NCBI RefSeq assembly: GCF_001579805.1
Contig: NZ_CP014546.1
Location: 4,216,001-4,280,000, forward strand
Length of the DNA: 64,000 nucleotides
From: Pseudomonas azotoformans
Lineage (GTDB): Bacteria > Pseudomonadota > Gammaproteobacteria > Pseudomonadales > Pseudomonadaceae
Direction of reading: 5' to 3'
The notes under the pieces are model-generated. The model was not told the origin of the DNA. It was given only the letters and a program-made list of their open reading frames with translations, and did no database searches. Position numbers and translations under genes: made by a program. Positions 37,451-50,653 of the stretch are shown here, one piece after another (position 1 is the first letter of the stretch; each line of letters begins with the position of its first letter).

Positions 37451-40400
37451 TCGCCTTATTGATTCGTTGGTCAGTCGCCAACCGTTTTCTGGTAGTGCTC
37501 GCAACGTTGTTTGTCACGGCCTGGGGCGTCTGGGCGGTGCAAAACACGCCGGTAGACGCATTGCCGGACCTCTCCGATGTGCAGGTGATCATCCGCACGC
37601 CCTATCCCGGCCAGGCGCCGCAGATCGTGGAAAACCAGGTCACCTACCCGATGACCACCACCATGCTTTCGGTGCCGGGCGCCAAGACCGTGCGCGGGTT
37701 TTCCTTTTTCGGCGACAGCTACGTCTATGTGCTGTTCGACGAAGGCACCGACTTGTATTGGGCGCGCTCGCGGGTACTGGAATACCTCAGCCAGTTGCAG
37801 GCGCGCTTGCCCGCATCGGCTAAACCGGCGTTGGGGCCGGACGCCACTGGCGTTGGCTGGATCTACCAGTACGCATTGGTTGACCGCAGCGGCCAGCATG
37901 ACCTGGCGCAGTTGCGTGCCTTGCAGGACTGGTTCCTCAAGTTCGAACTCAAGACCCTGCCCAATGTGGCCGAAGTCGCGACCATCGGTGGCCAGGTCAA
38001 GCAGTATCAGGTGCAGCTCGACCCGCTGGCCCTGGCCAATCGCGGCATCACCCAGGCACAGGTGGTGGAGGCCATCGGCAAAGCCAACCAGGAAACCGGC
38101 GGCTCGGTGCTGAACATGGGCGAATCCGAGTACATGGTGCGGGCGTCCGGCTACCTCAAGTCGCTGCAGGATTTTCGCGGGATTCCTTTGCGCCTGGACG
38201 CGAATAATGTGCCCGTGACGCTTGGCGACGTGGCAAGCATTCAGCTGGGCCCGGACCTGCGCCGGGGCGTGAGCGAGCTGGACGGTGAGGGCGAAGCCGT
38301 GGGCGGGGTGGTGATCCTGCGCAGTGGCAAGAACGCGCGGGAGGCCATCGCCGCCGTCAAGACCAAGCTTGAGCAACTGAAGAGCAGCCTGCCGCCCGGC
38401 GTGGAGATCGTCACCACTTACGACCGCAGCAAACTCATCGACCGCGCCGTGGAAAACCTCCGCCACAAGTTGCTGGAAGAGTTCGTGGTGGTGGCGCTGG
38501 TCTGCGGGATATTCCTGTGGCACCTGCGTTCGTCCCTGGTGGCGATCATCTCGCTGCCGGTGGGGGTGTTGATTGCGTTTATCGTCATGCGTTTCCAGGG
38601 CATCAACGCCAACATCATGTCCCTGGGCGGCATCGCGATTGCCATCGGCGCGATGGTCGACGCGGCGGTGGTGATGATCGAAAACGCCCACAAGAAAATC
38701 GAAGCCTGGCACCACGCCAATCCGGGTCGTGAACTCAAGGGCGAAGACCACTGGAAGGTCATGACCGACGCGGCGGTGGAGGTCGGCCCGGCGCTGTTTT
38801 TCTGCCTGTTGATCATCACTTTGTCGTTCATTCCGGTGTTCACCTTGCAGGCCCAGGAAGGTCGGCTGTTCGGTCCGCTGGCCTACACCAAGACCTACGC
38901 CATGGCGGCGGCCGCCGGTTTGTCGGTGACCTTGATCCCGGTGCTGATGGGCTACTGGATTCGCGGGCGTATCCCGGATGAGCAGCGTAACCCGCTCAAT
39001 CGCGGTCTGATCAAGCTCTACCAGCCTGCCCTGGAGGCGGTGCTGCGTCGGCCGCGCCTGACCCTGGTGGTGGCGTTGTTGGTGGTCGCCAGTGCGCTGT
39101 GGCCGATCTCGAAACTGGGCGGTGAATTTTTGCCGCCACTGGACGAAGGAGACTTGCTGTACATGCCCTCGGCACTGCCGGGTCTGTCGACGCAAACCGC
39201 GGGTGAGTTGCTGCAACGCACCGACCGGCTGATCAAGACCGTGCCGGAAGTCGCCCATGTGTTTGGCAAGGCCGGTCGCGCCGAAACCGCGACCGACCCG
39301 GCCCCGTTGGAAATGTTCGAGACCACCATCGAGTTCAAACCCCGTGACCAATGGCGCCCGGGTATGACCCCGGACAAACTGGTGAAGGAACTCGACCGCG
39401 TGGTGCAGGTGCCGGGCTTGACCAACATCTGGATTCCACCGATCCGCAACCGCATCGACATGCTTGCCACTGGCGTTAAAAGCCCGGTCGGCGTGAAGGT
39501 CGCCGGTACCAGCCTGATGCAGATCGACGCAGTGACCCAGGCGGTGGAAAAGGTCGCCAAGGGCGTACCGGGCGTCAGTTCAGCCTTGGCCGAACGCTTG
39601 ACCGGCGGGCGCTACATCGACGTGGATATCGACCGGGCAGCGGCCGCGCAATACGGACTGAACATCGCCGATGTGCAGTCGATTGTGTCGGGTGCCATCG
39701 GCGGGGAAACCATTGGCGAAACCGTGGAAGGCCTTGCGCGCTTCCCGATCAGCCTGCGTTACCCGAAGGAATGGCGCGACTCGGTGACAGCCTTGGCAAA
39801 CTTGCCGATCTACACGCCGTCCGGCAGCCAGATCACCCTGGGCACGGTGGCCAAGGTCAAGGTGAGCGACGGCCCACCGATGCTCAAGAGCGAAAACGCA
39901 CGGCCTTCCGGCTGGGTCTACATCGACGTGCGTGATCGCGACCTGGCGTCGGTGGTGAAGGACCTGCGTGCAGCGATCAACCAGCAGGTGCAATTGCAAC
40001 CGGGCATGAGCCTCAGCTATTCGGGGCAGTTCGAATTCCTGGAACGGGCCAATCAACGCCTGAAATTGGTGGTGCCGGCGACCTTGCTGATCATCTTCGT
40101 GCTGCTGTACCTGACCTTTCGCCGGGCGGATGAAGCGCTGCTGATCCTGGCGACTTTGCCGTTCGCACTGACGGGCGGGGTGTGGTTGCTTTACGGGCTG
40201 GGCTTCAACTTGTCGGTGGCCACGGGCGTAGGGTTTATCGCGCTGGCCGGCGTGTCGGCGGAGTTCGGCGTGATCATGCTGCTCTACCTGAAAAACGCCT
40301 GGGCCGATCGCAAGGATGGGAACTTGCTGGCCGCCATCACCGAGGGCGCGGTGCTGCGGGTACGGCCCAAGGCAATGACGGTGGCGGTGATCATCGCGGG

Positions 40401-40605
40401 CTTGTTGCCGATCCTGCTGGACGGCGGCACCGGCAGCGAGGTGATGAGCCGCATCGCCGCGCCGATGATCGGCGGGATGCTCACCGCACCGTTGTTGTCG
40501 CTGTTTGTGATCCCGGCGGCCTATCGGTTGATGCTCAGTCGTCGAAGCCAACCTGCTCATGAATCTCATCCACCTTCAACTCCAGCCGGTACGCCACCGC
40601 AATAA
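37447..40605 (+). CDS. Heavy-metal RND efflux pump (CusA/CzcA-like)
   Basis: A 1052-residue RND permease of the HME class with twelve expected membrane segments: it opens [13 protein letters not shown] and has the periplasmic stretch [19 protein letters not shown]4 contains [13 protein letters not shown] with the proton-relay Asp. The Met-rich relay could not be checked in detail, so Cu/Ag versus Zn/Co/Cd is open, though the adaptor's metal domain favours Cu/Ag. The 3' end (71 bp) overlaps the convergent iolR gene. Confidence 0.9.
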   Translation: MIALLIRWSVANRFLVVLATLFVTAWGVWAVQNTPVDALPDLSDVQVIIRTPYPGQAPQIVENQVTYPMTTTMLSVPGAKTVRGFSFFGDSYVYVLFDEGTDLYWARSRVLEYLSQLQARLPASAKPALGPDATGVGWIYQYALVDRSGQHDLAQLRALQDWFLKFELKTLPNVAEVATIGGQVKQYQVQLDPLALANRGITQAQVVEAIGKANQETGGSVLNMGESEYMVRASGYLKSLQDFRGIPLRLDANNVPVTLGDVASIQLGPDLRRGVSELDGEGEAVGGVVILRSGKNAREAIAAVKTKLEQLKSSLPPGVEIVTTYDRSKLIDRAVENLRHKLLEEFVVVALVCGIFLWHLRSSLVAIISLPVGVLIAFIVMRFQGINANIMSLGGIAIAIGAMVDAAVVMIENAHKKIEAWHHANPGRELKGEDHWKVMTDAAVEVGPALFFCLLIITLSFIPVFTLQAQEGRLFGPLAYTKTYAMAAAAGLSVTLIPVLMGYWIRGRIPDEQRNPLNRGLIKLYQPALEAVLRRPRLTLVVALLVVASALWPISKLGGEFLPPLDEGDLLYMPSALPGLSTQTAGELLQRTDRLIKTVPEVAHVFGKAGRAETATDPAPLEMFETTIEFKPRDQWRPGMTPDKLVKELDRVVQVPGLTNIWIPPIRNRIDMLATGVKSPVGVKVAGTSLMQIDAVTQAVEKVAKGVPGVSSALAERLTGGRYIDVDIDRAAAAQYGLNIADVQSIVSGAIGGETIGETVEGLARFPISLRYPKEWRDSVTALANLPIYTPSGSQITLGTVAKVKVSDGPPMLKSENARPSGWVYIDVRDRDLASVVKDLRAAINQQVQLQPGMSLSYSGQFEFLERANQRLKLVVPATLLIIFVLLYLTFRRADEALLILATLPFALTGGVWLLYGLGFNLSVATGVGFIALAGVSAEFGVIMLLYLKNAWADRKDGNLLAAITEGAVLRVRPKAMTVAVIIAGLLPILLDGGTGSEVMSRIAAPMIGGMLTAPLLSLFVIPAAYRLMLSRRSQPAHESHPPSTPAGTPPQ

Positions 40606-41443
40606 ACAACGCCTGGCACAGGCACAGGGTGGCGCTCAACGAGCGGAAGGCAAACGACGAACCTTCATTCACCAACAGCACCGCGTTCGCCCGCTTGGCC
40701 AGGGGCGACAGGTTGCTGTCGGTGATGATCAACGTCTTGGCCTGATGATGCTGGGCAATCCGCAAACAGTGCTGGGTCTCTTTGCCGTAGGGCGTAAAGC
40801 TGATGGCAATCACCAAGTCGTTGGCGCGCACGCTGCGCATCTGTTCGCGATAACTGCCGCCCAGTCCTGAGATCAGGTGAATACGCTTGTTGGTGTGCTG
40901 CAGGTTGTAGACCAGGTAATCGGCCACCGCAAAAGAGCGGCGCACGCCGACCACGTAGATATTGTCGGCGTTGACCACCAGGTCCACGGCTTTGTCGAAC
41001 GCGACATCATCCAACTCCAACCCCAGGCGCTCGATACCGGACAAGGTGGCGTTGACGCACTCACGCGCCAGGTCGCCGCCGCTGGCCTTCTGCGACTTGT
41101 TGGCGATCATGCTGCGGATGCGCTGCTGGTAGTTCTGCACCGGCGTGGTCTTGTGGGTGTAGGCCTCGCGGAACAACGCCTGCATCTCACTGAAGCCACT
41201 GAACCCGAAGCGTTGCGAGAAGCGCACGATGGCCGACGGGTGCACTTCGCACTCGCGGGCTATGTCGCTGATGCGGTCGACCATGATCCGGTCGCTCTGC
41301 TGGCTCATGTAGCTGGCGATGCGCTTGAGCTGGCGTGGCAGGCTCTCGTATTCGTCGGTGATCAGCTGCAACAGGCGCTCGGCATTGATCGGAGGGCTGG
41401 CGATAGTGTCTTCCAGGGTGGTCTCGGGATCGGTGCGGGACAT
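40535..41443 (-). CDS. iolR: RpiR-family repressor of inositol catabolism (IolR)
   Basis: A 302-residue MurR/RpiR protein: an N-terminal helix-turn-helix ([23 protein letters not shown], about 55-78) and a C-terminal SIS domain ([20 protein letters not shown]) that binds a sugar phosphate. Being divergent from iolC identifies it as the repressor of the inositol regulon, released by a pathway intermediate. The ATG at 41443 follows AGGATTG. It overlaps the 3' end of the efflux pump gene by 71 bases. Confidence 0.88.
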   Translation of the reverse strand: MSRTDPETTLEDTIASPPINAERLLQLITDEYESLPRQLKRIASYMSQQSDRIMVDRISDIARECEVHPSAIVRFSQRFGFSGFSEMQALFREAYTHKTTPVQNYQQRIRSMIANKSQKASGGDLARECVNATLSGIERLGLELDDVAFDKAVDLVVNADNIYVVGVRRSFAVADYLVYNLQHTNKRIHLISGLGGSYREQMRSVRANDLVIAISFTPYGKETQHCLRIAQHHQAKTLIITDSNLSPLAKRANAVLLVNEGSSFAFRSLSATLCLCQALFIAVAYRLELKVDEIHEQVGFDD

Positions 41444-41586
41444 GGGCAATCCTTCTGGCGTTTTTGTCTGTTGCGCTGATGGGTGGCGCAAGTCTACAGG
41501 GTAGGCGCAAAAAAATACCCCGGCATCACGGCCGGCGTGGCCTGCTGAAACGATGCACTGTCGTGGGATGGCCCCTGTACAAGCTT

Positions 41587-41631
41587 AATGGAAAAAATAT
41601 TCCAATGAAAAAATATATGGAATAAATATTG
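41587..41631. promoter_or_regulatory. Putative IolR operator cluster upstream of iolC
   Basis: The palindrome TGGAAAAAATATTCCA (41589-41604) is followed by another TGGAAT half-site at 41618-41623, so ATTCCA...TGGAAT also forms an overlapping dyad (41599-41623). The stretch is AT-rich, between the divergent iolR and iolC starts. It matches the palindrome before the inositol ABC genes. Confidence 0.6.
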
Positions 41632-41727
41632 ATTGGTGTCGCCGGACGTTCTAGTCTGCTCCCACCAAGAGCGTTTGCCGTCGCCACGTCGGTGCAACGC
41701 AGGCTGATAAAAATAACAGGAGCCAGC

Positions 41728-43665
41728 ATGGGCCAGACTCGTTTTGCCAGTGGGCGTCAATTGGATCTGATTTGCCTCGGGCGCCTGGGCGTCGACCTCT
41801 ATGCGCAGCAAGTGGGTGCGCGGCTTGAGGACGTGTCCAGCTTCGCCAAGTACCTCGGCGGTTCTTCCGCCAACATTGCCTTCGGCACCGCCAGGCTGGG
41901 GCTCAAGTCGGCGATGCTGAGCCGGGTCGGTGACGACCATATGGGGCGCTTCCTGGTGGAGTCCCTGGCCCGTGAAGGCTGTGACGTCAGCGGCATCAAG
42001 GTCGACCCGGAACGCCTCACCGCCCTGGTGTTGCTCGGCCTCAAGGACCGCGAAACCTTTCCCCTGGTGTTCTACCGCGAAAACTGCGCCGACATGGCCC
42101 TGCGCGCCGAAGACATCAGCGAAGCCTTTATCGCCTCCAGCAAGGCGCTGCTGATCACCGGCACGCATTTCTCCACCGACGGCGTGTACAAGGCCAGCAT
42201 CCAGGCCCTGGACTACGCGGCCAAGCACAACGTCAAGCGCGTGCTGGATATCGACTACCGCCCGGTGCTGTGGGGCCTGGCGGGCAAGGCCGATGGTGAA
42301 ACCCGGTTTGTCGCTGACCAGAATGTCAGCCAGCACGTGCAGACCATCCTGCCGCGCTTCGACTTGATCGTCGGCACCGAAGAAGAATTCCTCATCGCGG
42401 GCGGCAGTGAAGATTTACTCGCCGCATTGCGCAGAGTGCGTGAACTGACCCCGGCGACCCTGGTGGTCAAGCTCGGCCCGCAGGGTTGCACGGTCATCCA
42501 CGGCGCCATCCCGGCGCGCCTGGAAGACGGCGCCATCTACCCCGGTGTGCGGGTTGAAGTGCTCAACGTATTGGGCGCCGGCGATGCGTTCATGTCGGGT
42601 TTCCTCAGCGGCTGGATCAACGACGCGAGTGACGAGCGTTGCAGCCAGTTGGCCAATGCCTGCGGCGGCCTGGTCGTCTCCCGCCACGCCTGCGCGCCGG
42701 CCATGCCGACGCCGGCGGAGCTGGAATACCTGTTCAACAGCCCCGTGCCGATTACCCGCCCGGATCAGGACGTGACCCTGCAACGCCTGCACCGCGTGAC
42801 GGTGCCGCGCAAGGCTTGGAAACAACTGTTTGTGTTTGCCTTCGATCACCGCTGGCAACTGGTGGACCTGGCGCAAAAGGGCGGCCAGGACCCGGCGCGC
42901 ATCAGCGATGCCAAGCAACTGTTTATCCAGGCCATCGAACGCGTCGAGAAAAAACTCGCCGAGCAAGGGGTGGAGGCCGACGTCGGCCTGCTCGCCGACC
43001 AACGCTTCGGCCAGGACGCGCTCAACGCCGCCAGTGGCCGTGGTTGGTGGATCGCGCGCCCGGTAGAAGTGCAAAACTCGCGCCCCCTGGCGTTCGAACA
43101 CGGGCGTTCAGTGGGCAGCAACCTGATCGCCTGGCCCCAGGAACAGATCATCAAGTGCCTGGTGCAATTCCACCCGGACGACGAACCGATGCTGCGCCTG
43201 GAACAGGAAGCACAACTCAAGGCGGTGTACGAGGCGTCGATTGTCAGTGGCCATGAACTGCTGCTGGAAGTCATTCCGCCCAAGGATCACCCGTCCACCT
43301 ACCCGGACGTGCTCTACCGCAGCCTCAAGCGCCTGTACAACCTGGGTATCTACCCGGCGTGGTGGAAGATCGAGGCGCAATCGGCCGAAGACTGGAAAAA
43401 GCTCGATGAACTGATACAGGAGCGCGACCCGTATTGCCGTGGCGTGGTGTTGTTGGGCCTGAATGCGTCGGCTGAATTTCTCGCCGACGGTTTCCAGCAG
43501 GCCAGCCAGAGCACCACCTGCCGAGGCTTTGCCGTCGGCCGCACGATCTTCCAGGAACCCAGCCGCGCGTGGATGGCGGGGGAGATTGATGACGAGACCT
43601 TGATCCAGCAGGTGCAGGGTACGTTCGAGCAATTGATCAATGCCTGGCGCAGCGCACGCGGCTGA
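41728..43665 (+). CDS. iolC: 5-dehydro-2-deoxygluconokinase fused to DUF2090 (IolC)
   Basis: A 645-residue fusion. Residues about 10-330 are a PfkB-family sugar kinase (G-R-L-G-V-D-L-Y near the start, G-G-S-S-A-N-I-A, and the catalytic G-A-G-D-A-F-M-S-G-F near residue 290). Residues about 340-640 are a DUF2090 aldolase-like domain. IolC phosphorylates 5-dehydro-2-deoxygluconate; the DUF2090 part is thought to act in the following aldolase step. The ATG at 41728 has AACAGGAG before it. This fusion is the usual form in proteobacteria. First gene of the inositol operon. Confidence 0.92.
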   Translation: MGQTRFASGRQLDLICLGRLGVDLYAQQVGARLEDVSSFAKYLGGSSANIAFGTARLGLKSAMLSRVGDDHMGRFLVESLAREGCDVSGIKVDPERLTALVLLGLKDRETFPLVFYRENCADMALRAEDISEAFIASSKALLITGTHFSTDGVYKASIQALDYAAKHNVKRVLDIDYRPVLWGLAGKADGETRFVADQNVSQHVQTILPRFDLIVGTEEEFLIAGGSEDLLAALRRVRELTPATLVVKLGPQGCTVIHGAIPARLEDGAIYPGVRVEVLNVLGAGDAFMSGFLSGWINDASDERCSQLANACGGLVVSRHACAPAMPTPAELEYLFNSPVPITRPDQDVTLQRLHRVTVPRKAWKQLFVFAFDHRWQLVDLAQKGGQDPARISDAKQLFIQAIERVEKKLAEQGVEADVGLLADQRFGQDALNAASGRGWWIARPVEVQNSRPLAFEHGRSVGSNLIAWPQEQIIKCLVQFHPDDEPMLRLEQEAQLKAVYEASIVSGHELLLEVIPPKDHPSTYPDVLYRSLKRLYNLGIYPAWWKIEAQSAEDWKKLDELIQERDPYCRGVVLLGLNASAEFLADGFQQASQSTTCRGFAVGRTIFQEPSRAWMAGEIDDETLIQQVQGTFEQLINAWRSARG

Positions 43666-43707
43666 ACCGCTTTCCGGCAACTTTGAAAAACAATAAAAGG
43701 TGCAGCC

Positions 43708-44595
43708 ATGCCCGCAATCCGAATTGGCATCAACCCGATCTCCTGGAGCAACGACGACCTGCCGGCCCTGGGCGGTGAAACGCCCTTGAGCACCGCCCTG
43801 AGCGAAGGCAAGGAAATCGGCTACGAAGGTTTTGAACTCAACGGCAAATTCCCCAAGGACGCCAAGGGCGTCGGCGATGTGTTGCGCCCCTATGACCTGG
43901 CGCTGGTTTCTGGCTGGTACTCCAGCCGCCTGGCCCGGCGCTCGGTGGCCGAAGAAATCGAGGCCATCGCCGGGCATGTCGAGTTGCTCAAGCACAATGG
44001 CGCCAAGGTCTTGGTCTACGGCGAGGTGGCCGATTCGATCCAGGGCTCGCGCATCCGCCTGATCGAACGCCCACGTTTTCACAGCGAACAGGCCTGGCAG
44101 GACTACGCCGACAAGCTCACTGAACTGGCGCGCTTCACCCTGTCCCAGGGCGTGCGCCTGGCGTACCACCACCACATGGGCGCTTATGTTGAATCCCCGG
44201 AAGACATCGACCAACTGATGCGCCGCACCGGTCCTGAAGTCGGCCTTCTGTTCGATTCGGGCCACTGCTACATGGGCGGCGGTGAGCCTATCGAGGTGCT
44301 GCGCAAACACATCGACCGCATCTGCCATGTGCATTTCAAGGACGTGCGCAAACCTGTGGTGCAGTTGGCGCGCAACCAGATGTGGAGTTTTCCCGACTGC
44401 ATCGTCAACGGCACCTTCACCGTGCCCGGCGATGGCGACATCGACTTCGCGCAATTGCTTGATGTGCTGCTGGCCGCGCAGTACGAGGGCTGGCTGGTGG
44501 TGGAAGCCGAGCAGGATCCGGCGGTGGCACCCAGCTATATCTATGCGAAAAAAGGCTACGACACCCTGCGTGCGCTTCTCAACGAGAGGACTTGA
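43708..44595 (+). CDS. iolE: Inosose dehydratase (IolE)
   Basis: A 295-residue TIM-barrel xylose-isomerase-like protein, opening R-I-G-I-N-P-I-S-W-S-N-D-D. It removes water from 2-keto-myo-inositol (2-inosose) to give 3D-(3,5/4)-trihydroxycyclohexane-1,2-dione. Metal-binding residues are visible as H-H-H-M-G near residue 150, D-S-G-H-C near 190, and H-F-K-D-V near 212. It follows iolC by 42 bp with AAAGGTG before the ATG. Confidence 0.92.
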   Translation: MPAIRIGINPISWSNDDLPALGGETPLSTALSEGKEIGYEGFELNGKFPKDAKGVGDVLRPYDLALVSGWYSSRLARRSVAEEIEAIAGHVELLKHNGAKVLVYGEVADSIQGSRIRLIERPRFHSEQAWQDYADKLTELARFTLSQGVRLAYHHHMGAYVESPEDIDQLMRRTGPEVGLLFDSGHCYMGGGEPIEVLRKHIDRICHVHFKDVRKPVVQLARNQMWSFPDCIVNGTFTVPGDGDIDFAQLLDVLLAAQYEGWLVVEAEQDPAVAPSYIYAKKGYDTLRALLNERT

Positions 44596-44598
44596 GTG

Positions 44599-45387
44599 AT
44601 GAGCTTGTTGGTCAAAAGCAGTAAACGCGGCCAGACCATGGTCGCCCTGGAAGCCGGGCGCCTGGAGTACGTGGGTTTTTGCGCCTACCGCCTGAGCCTG
44701 GGGGAAACCCTGCCGGTCAGCGCCGGTGATAAAGAACTGTGCCTGGTGCTGCTCAGCGGCCGGGTGAACATCGAAGGCGAAGGCTTCAACTGGCAGAACC
44801 TGGGCGATCGCCAATCGGTGTTTGAAGACAAATCCCCGTTCGCCGCCTACCTGCCGCCGGGCACCGATGCCCAGGTCACCGCGTTGAGCGACGTACAGAT
44901 TGCCGTGTGCGCCGCGCCGGGCGCAGAGGGCTACGAACCTCGCCTGATCCGCCCCGAAAACTGCAAGCGCAGCGTTCGCGGCAAGGGCGCCAACACCCGC
45001 TACGTGTGCGACATCCTGCCCGACAGCGAGCCGGCCCACTCGCTGCTGGTGGTGGAAGTGCGTACGCCGTCCGGGCATTCGTCGAGCTACCCGCCGCACA
45101 AGCACGACACCGACGACCTGCCGCACCAGAGCTTCCTGGAAGAAACCTACTACCACCAGATCAACCCGCCCCAGGGCTTCGTGTTCCAGCGCGTCTACAC
45201 CGACGACCGCAGCATCGACCAGGCCATGGCCGTGGAAAACAGCGACCTGGTGGTGGTGCCCAAGGGGTATCACCCAGTCAGCGTGCCCTATGGCTACGAA
45301 TCCTATTACCTGAACGTGATGGCCGGCCCCAAGCGTGCCTGGCATTTCCACAACGACCCGCAGCACAGCTGGCTGCTGGACCTCTAA
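44599..45387 (+). CDS. iolB: 5-deoxy-glucuronate isomerase (IolB)
   Basis: A 262-residue bicupin that converts 5-deoxy-glucuronate to 5-dehydro-2-deoxy-gluconate. Metal ligands are visible in P-P-H-K-H-D-T (about 160-166) and H-P-V-S-V-P-Y-G. An in-frame GTG at 44596 directly follows the iolE stop, but the ATG at 44599 with AGAGGA 9 bases upstream is preferred. Coupled to iolE (3-bp gap). Confidence 0.92.
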   Translation: MSLLVKSSKRGQTMVALEAGRLEYVGFCAYRLSLGETLPVSAGDKELCLVLLSGRVNIEGEGFNWQNLGDRQSVFEDKSPFAAYLPPGTDAQVTALSDVQIAVCAAPGAEGYEPRLIRPENCKRSVRGKGANTRYVCDILPDSEPAHSLLVVEVRTPSGHSSSYPPHKHDTDDLPHQSFLEETYYHQINPPQGFVFQRVYTDDRSIDQAMAVENSDLVVVPKGYHPVSVPYGYESYYLNVMAGPKRAWHFHNDPQHSWLLDL

Positions 45388-45416
45388 TCAGCGGTTTGGA
45401 CGGAGAACAACAATAA

Positions 45417-46232
45417 ATGAAGTCGCCTCTACGTTTCGCCCTTAACCGCATGGTTGCTCCCCATCTGTCCCTGCCGGATTTCATCCAGTTGGCTGCAACG
45501 CTCAAGTGCGATGCCATCGAGATCCGCAATGACCTGGCCGACAAGCAGATCGAGTTCGGCACCCCGGCCAGCCGCGTGCGTGAACTGTGCGCGGTGCAGG
45601 GCATCACCGTGCTGTCGATCAACGCGCTGTACCCCTTTGATATGTGGAACGACGAACGCCGGGCCCAGGCGATCAAACTGGCGACCTACGCCCGTGAATG
45701 CGGGGCCCAGGGCCTGGTGATGTGCCCGCTCAATGAGCCGGGCGACACGCGCAACGAAGCCCAGCGTGCCGCCGGTTTGCGCACGGCCTTGAGCGAGCTG
45801 GCGCCGATCCTGCGCGACTACGGGATTCTCGGCTTTATCGAGCCCCTGGGTTTTGAAGAATGCGCCCTGCGGCGCAAACGCGTGGCGGTGGAGGCGATCA
45901 AGTCCATCGGCGGCCTGGATGTGTTCCGCCTGGTGCACGACACCTTCCATCATCACCTGGCCAGCGAACACGAGTTCTTTCCGGAACTGACCGGGCTGGT
46001 GCATATCTCCGGCGTGGACGATAGCGAGGCGCCGCTGAATTCGATTCGCGACGGCCACCGCGTGTTGGTGGGCGAGGGTGACATCCTGGGCAACGCCGTA
46101 CAGATCGACACCTTGCTCAGCACCGGCTACAGCGGCTACCTGTCGTTCGAACCGTTTGCCGAGAGCGTGCATGCATTGGCGGATATCCAGCAGGCGTTGG
46201 GGGCAAGCATCGCCCACCTGCAGAAACGATAA
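45417..46232 (+). CDS. iolI: Sugar-phosphate isomerase/epimerase, inosose isomerase-like (IolI)
   Basis: A 271-residue TIM-barrel protein of the AP-endonuclease-2/xylose-isomerase-like fold, opening [12 protein letters not shown]. It has metal-ligand candidates E-P-L-G-F (near 141) and H-D-T-F-H-H (near 179). In inositol clusters this position is IolI, which interconverts ketoinositols such as 2-keto-myo-inositol and 1-keto-D-chiro-inositol. The exact substrate is inferred. It lies 29 bp after iolB and 10 bp before iolD. Confidence 0.8.
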   Translation: MKSPLRFALNRMVAPHLSLPDFIQLAATLKCDAIEIRNDLADKQIEFGTPASRVRELCAVQGITVLSINALYPFDMWNDERRAQAIKLATYARECGAQGLVMCPLNEPGDTRNEAQRAAGLRTALSELAPILRDYGILGFIEPLGFEECALRRKRVAVEAIKSIGGLDVFRLVHDTFHHHLASEHEFFPELTGLVHISGVDDSEAPLNSIRDGHRVLVGEGDILGNAVQIDTLLSTGYSGYLSFEPFAESVHALADIQQALGASIAHLQKR

Positions 46233-46242
46233 GGGGCGCGAG

Positions 46243-49204
<2,962 letters not shown>

Positions 49205-49272
49205 TCACCATCGCACAGGTGGAATGCAATCAGTGTGGGAGCGGGCTTCCACTTCAATTGAGGAGTATATGT
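49205..49272. other. Gap with REP-like half palindrome
   Basis: A 68-bp gap between iolG and the next oxidoreductase holds GTGTGGGAGCGGGCTTCCAC (49233-49252), resembling half of a P. fluorescens REP sequence. The AGGAG at 49261 is the ribosome site of the next gene. Confidence 0.45.
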
Positions 49273-50301
49273 ATGCGAATTGGATTGGTCGGCTACGGCC
49301 ACGGAGGGCGCTTCTTTCATGCGCCGCTGATTGCAACACTGCCCGGCGCTACGTTTGTTGGCGTGGTGACACGCTCGCCGGAGCGCCGACAGCAATTGAA
49401 CACGGACCTTCCCGGTGTAAAGGCCTTCGACTCCATCGGCCAGATCGTCGAGGCCGGTGTCGACGCCCTGGTCATCTCCACCACCCTCAAAGGCCGCCCG
49501 GCCCTGGTGCTGGAGGCCATCGAACACGGTGTCACCGTGGTCAGCGACAAACCCTTCGCCGCCAACGCCGAACAGGCCCAGGCGCTGATCACTGCCGCCG
49601 AGCGCCAGGGCACGCTGCTCAGCGTGTATCAGAACCGGCGTTGGGATTCGGACTACCTGACCCTGCGCAAGCTCATCGATGCCGGCGCCCTGGGCAAGAT
49701 CACCCGTTTTGAATCCCGTGTGGAACGCTACAGCCCGCAGGCCGTGGGCAACGCCAGCGGTGGCGGCTGGCTGCGCGACCTGGGCAGCCATTTGGTCGAC
49801 CAGGCGTTGCAACTGTTCGGCCCGGTGGATCGGGTGTTTGCCCAGCTGCATTACACCGCCGAACACCCCACGGTGGATCACGGTTTCTTTGTCTCTCTGA
49901 CCCATGCCAATGGTGTGATCTCACACCTGTGGGGCAACGCCTTGCAAAACAGCCAGGCGCCGCGTTTTCGCGTCAGTGGCAGCGCAGGTTGCTACACCGT
50001 CGAAGGCCTGGACGGTCAGGAAGAGGCGCTAATGGCCGGCAAATCGCCTAAAACCGAAGGCGAACACTGGGGCGCCGAAGAGCATCGACGCTGGGGCTGG
50101 TTCGAGCAAAGTGCGGAGCGTGAGCGAGTCCCTTCGGAAAAGGGCTGCTGGACGCAGTTCTATCGGCAGTTGCAGTTGGCGGTACAAGGGCAGGGACCCT
50201 TGCCGGTGGACGCCTATGACGCCCTGGAAACCACCCGTATATTGGACGCCGCACGGCTCAGCGCCGAGCGCCAGCAGGTGGTTTCAACAAAAATAGAATA
50301 A
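49273..50301 (+). CDS. Gfo/Idh/MocA-family oxidoreductase
   Basis: A 342-residue NAD(P)-dependent oxidoreductase with G-L-V-G-Y-G-H-G-G-R (about 4-13), S-D-K-P-F as the E/D-K-P catalytic motif near 95, and a C-terminal dehydratase-like beta domain. It differs from iolG enough to have another substrate; scyllo-inositol or another inositol isomer is a reasonable guess. AGGAG lies 7 bases before the ATG. It is the last gene before the transport genes, whose own promoter region follows. Confidence 0.85.
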   Translation: MRIGLVGYGHGGRFFHAPLIATLPGATFVGVVTRSPERRQQLNTDLPGVKAFDSIGQIVEAGVDALVISTTLKGRPALVLEAIEHGVTVVSDKPFAANAEQAQALITAAERQGTLLSVYQNRRWDSDYLTLRKLIDAGALGKITRFESRVERYSPQAVGNASGGGWLRDLGSHLVDQALQLFGPVDRVFAQLHYTAEHPTVDHGFFVSLTHANGVISHLWGNALQNSQAPRFRVSGSAGCYTVEGLDGQEEALMAGKSPKTEGEHWGAEEHRRWGWFEQSAERERVPSEKGCWTQFYRQLQLAVQGQGPLPVDAYDALETTRILDAARLSAERQQVVSTKIE

Positions 50302-50321
50302 AATTCTAAAACAGGTTGATA

Positions 50322-50337
50322 TGGAAATTATTTTCCA
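50322..50337. promoter_or_regulatory. Putative IolR operator before the inositol ABC genes
   Basis: TGGAAATTATTTTCCA is a near-perfect dyad sharing the TGGAA...TTCCA arms with the site upstream of iolC. The shared arms suggest one regulator controls both transcription units. Confidence 0.6.
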
Positions 50338-50428
50338 ATAAAGTCTTTTCCAGGTTGCATAAAGTACGTTCGGGCTCGATCCGGGCGACTCAACAAAAAC
50401 AAGATCAAAAACAACCAGGTACCGTCAG

Positions 50429-50605
50429 ATGAAAATCTTCAACGCTGTACTGCGAGTTTTACGCCCTGCCAAAGCGCCACGCGGTCTGCCCCGCGCCCGG
50501 CCGTTCTACTTCTCCTTCCTTAATGTGCTGTGCGTCGAAAACAAAGGCGCGCTGCTGTGCTGCATTCCCGGTGCACCCGTCGTCCGGCTGCCTGCCGAGC
50601 TCTGA
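50429..50605 (+). CDS. Possible small protein (58 residues)
   Basis: An ATG at 50429 with AGG about 9 bases upstream opens a 58-residue frame rich in basic and hydrophobic residues, with three Cys (one in V-L-C-V-E, a pair in L-L-C-C-I). It lies between the putative operator and the inositol-binding-protein gene and ends 48 bp before that start. I do not recognise the sequence. It may be a leader peptide, or chance coding in the 5' untranslated region. Confidence 0.25.
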   Translation: MKIFNAVLRVLRPAKAPRGLPRARPFYFSFLNVLCVENKGALLCCIPGAPVVRLPAEL

Positions 50606-50653
50606 TAAACGCAACGTCCAAAAAACCAACAAGAAAGTGGAGACAGACCGTTC

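Larger units (their letters stand above)
50302..50653. promoter_or_regulatory. Promoter region of the inositol ABC genes
   Basis: A 352-bp AT-rich gap. It contains the palindrome TGGAAATTATTTTCCA (50322-50337), which resembles the element before iolC, and a second dyad AGAATAAAATTCT (50295-50307). Both are candidate regulator sites. A possible 58-residue frame occupies 50429-50605. Confidence 0.6.

Noticed and set aside
37471..39351. A 626-residue open frame antisense to the metal-efflux pump
   Set aside because: The plus-strand gene is a well-supported RND pump; the antisense frame has the biased composition of a third-position shadow and no ribosome site.
43108..45366. A 752-residue open frame on the minus strand across the iol genes
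   Set aside because: It lies wholly antisense to iolC, iolE and iolB, each of which matches a known family; it has low-complexity His/Gln/Val-rich composition typical of shadow frames in high-GC DNA.
50429..50605. Calling the 58-residue frame a definite gene
   Set aside because: The ribosome site is weak and no family was recognised; it is listed only as possible.
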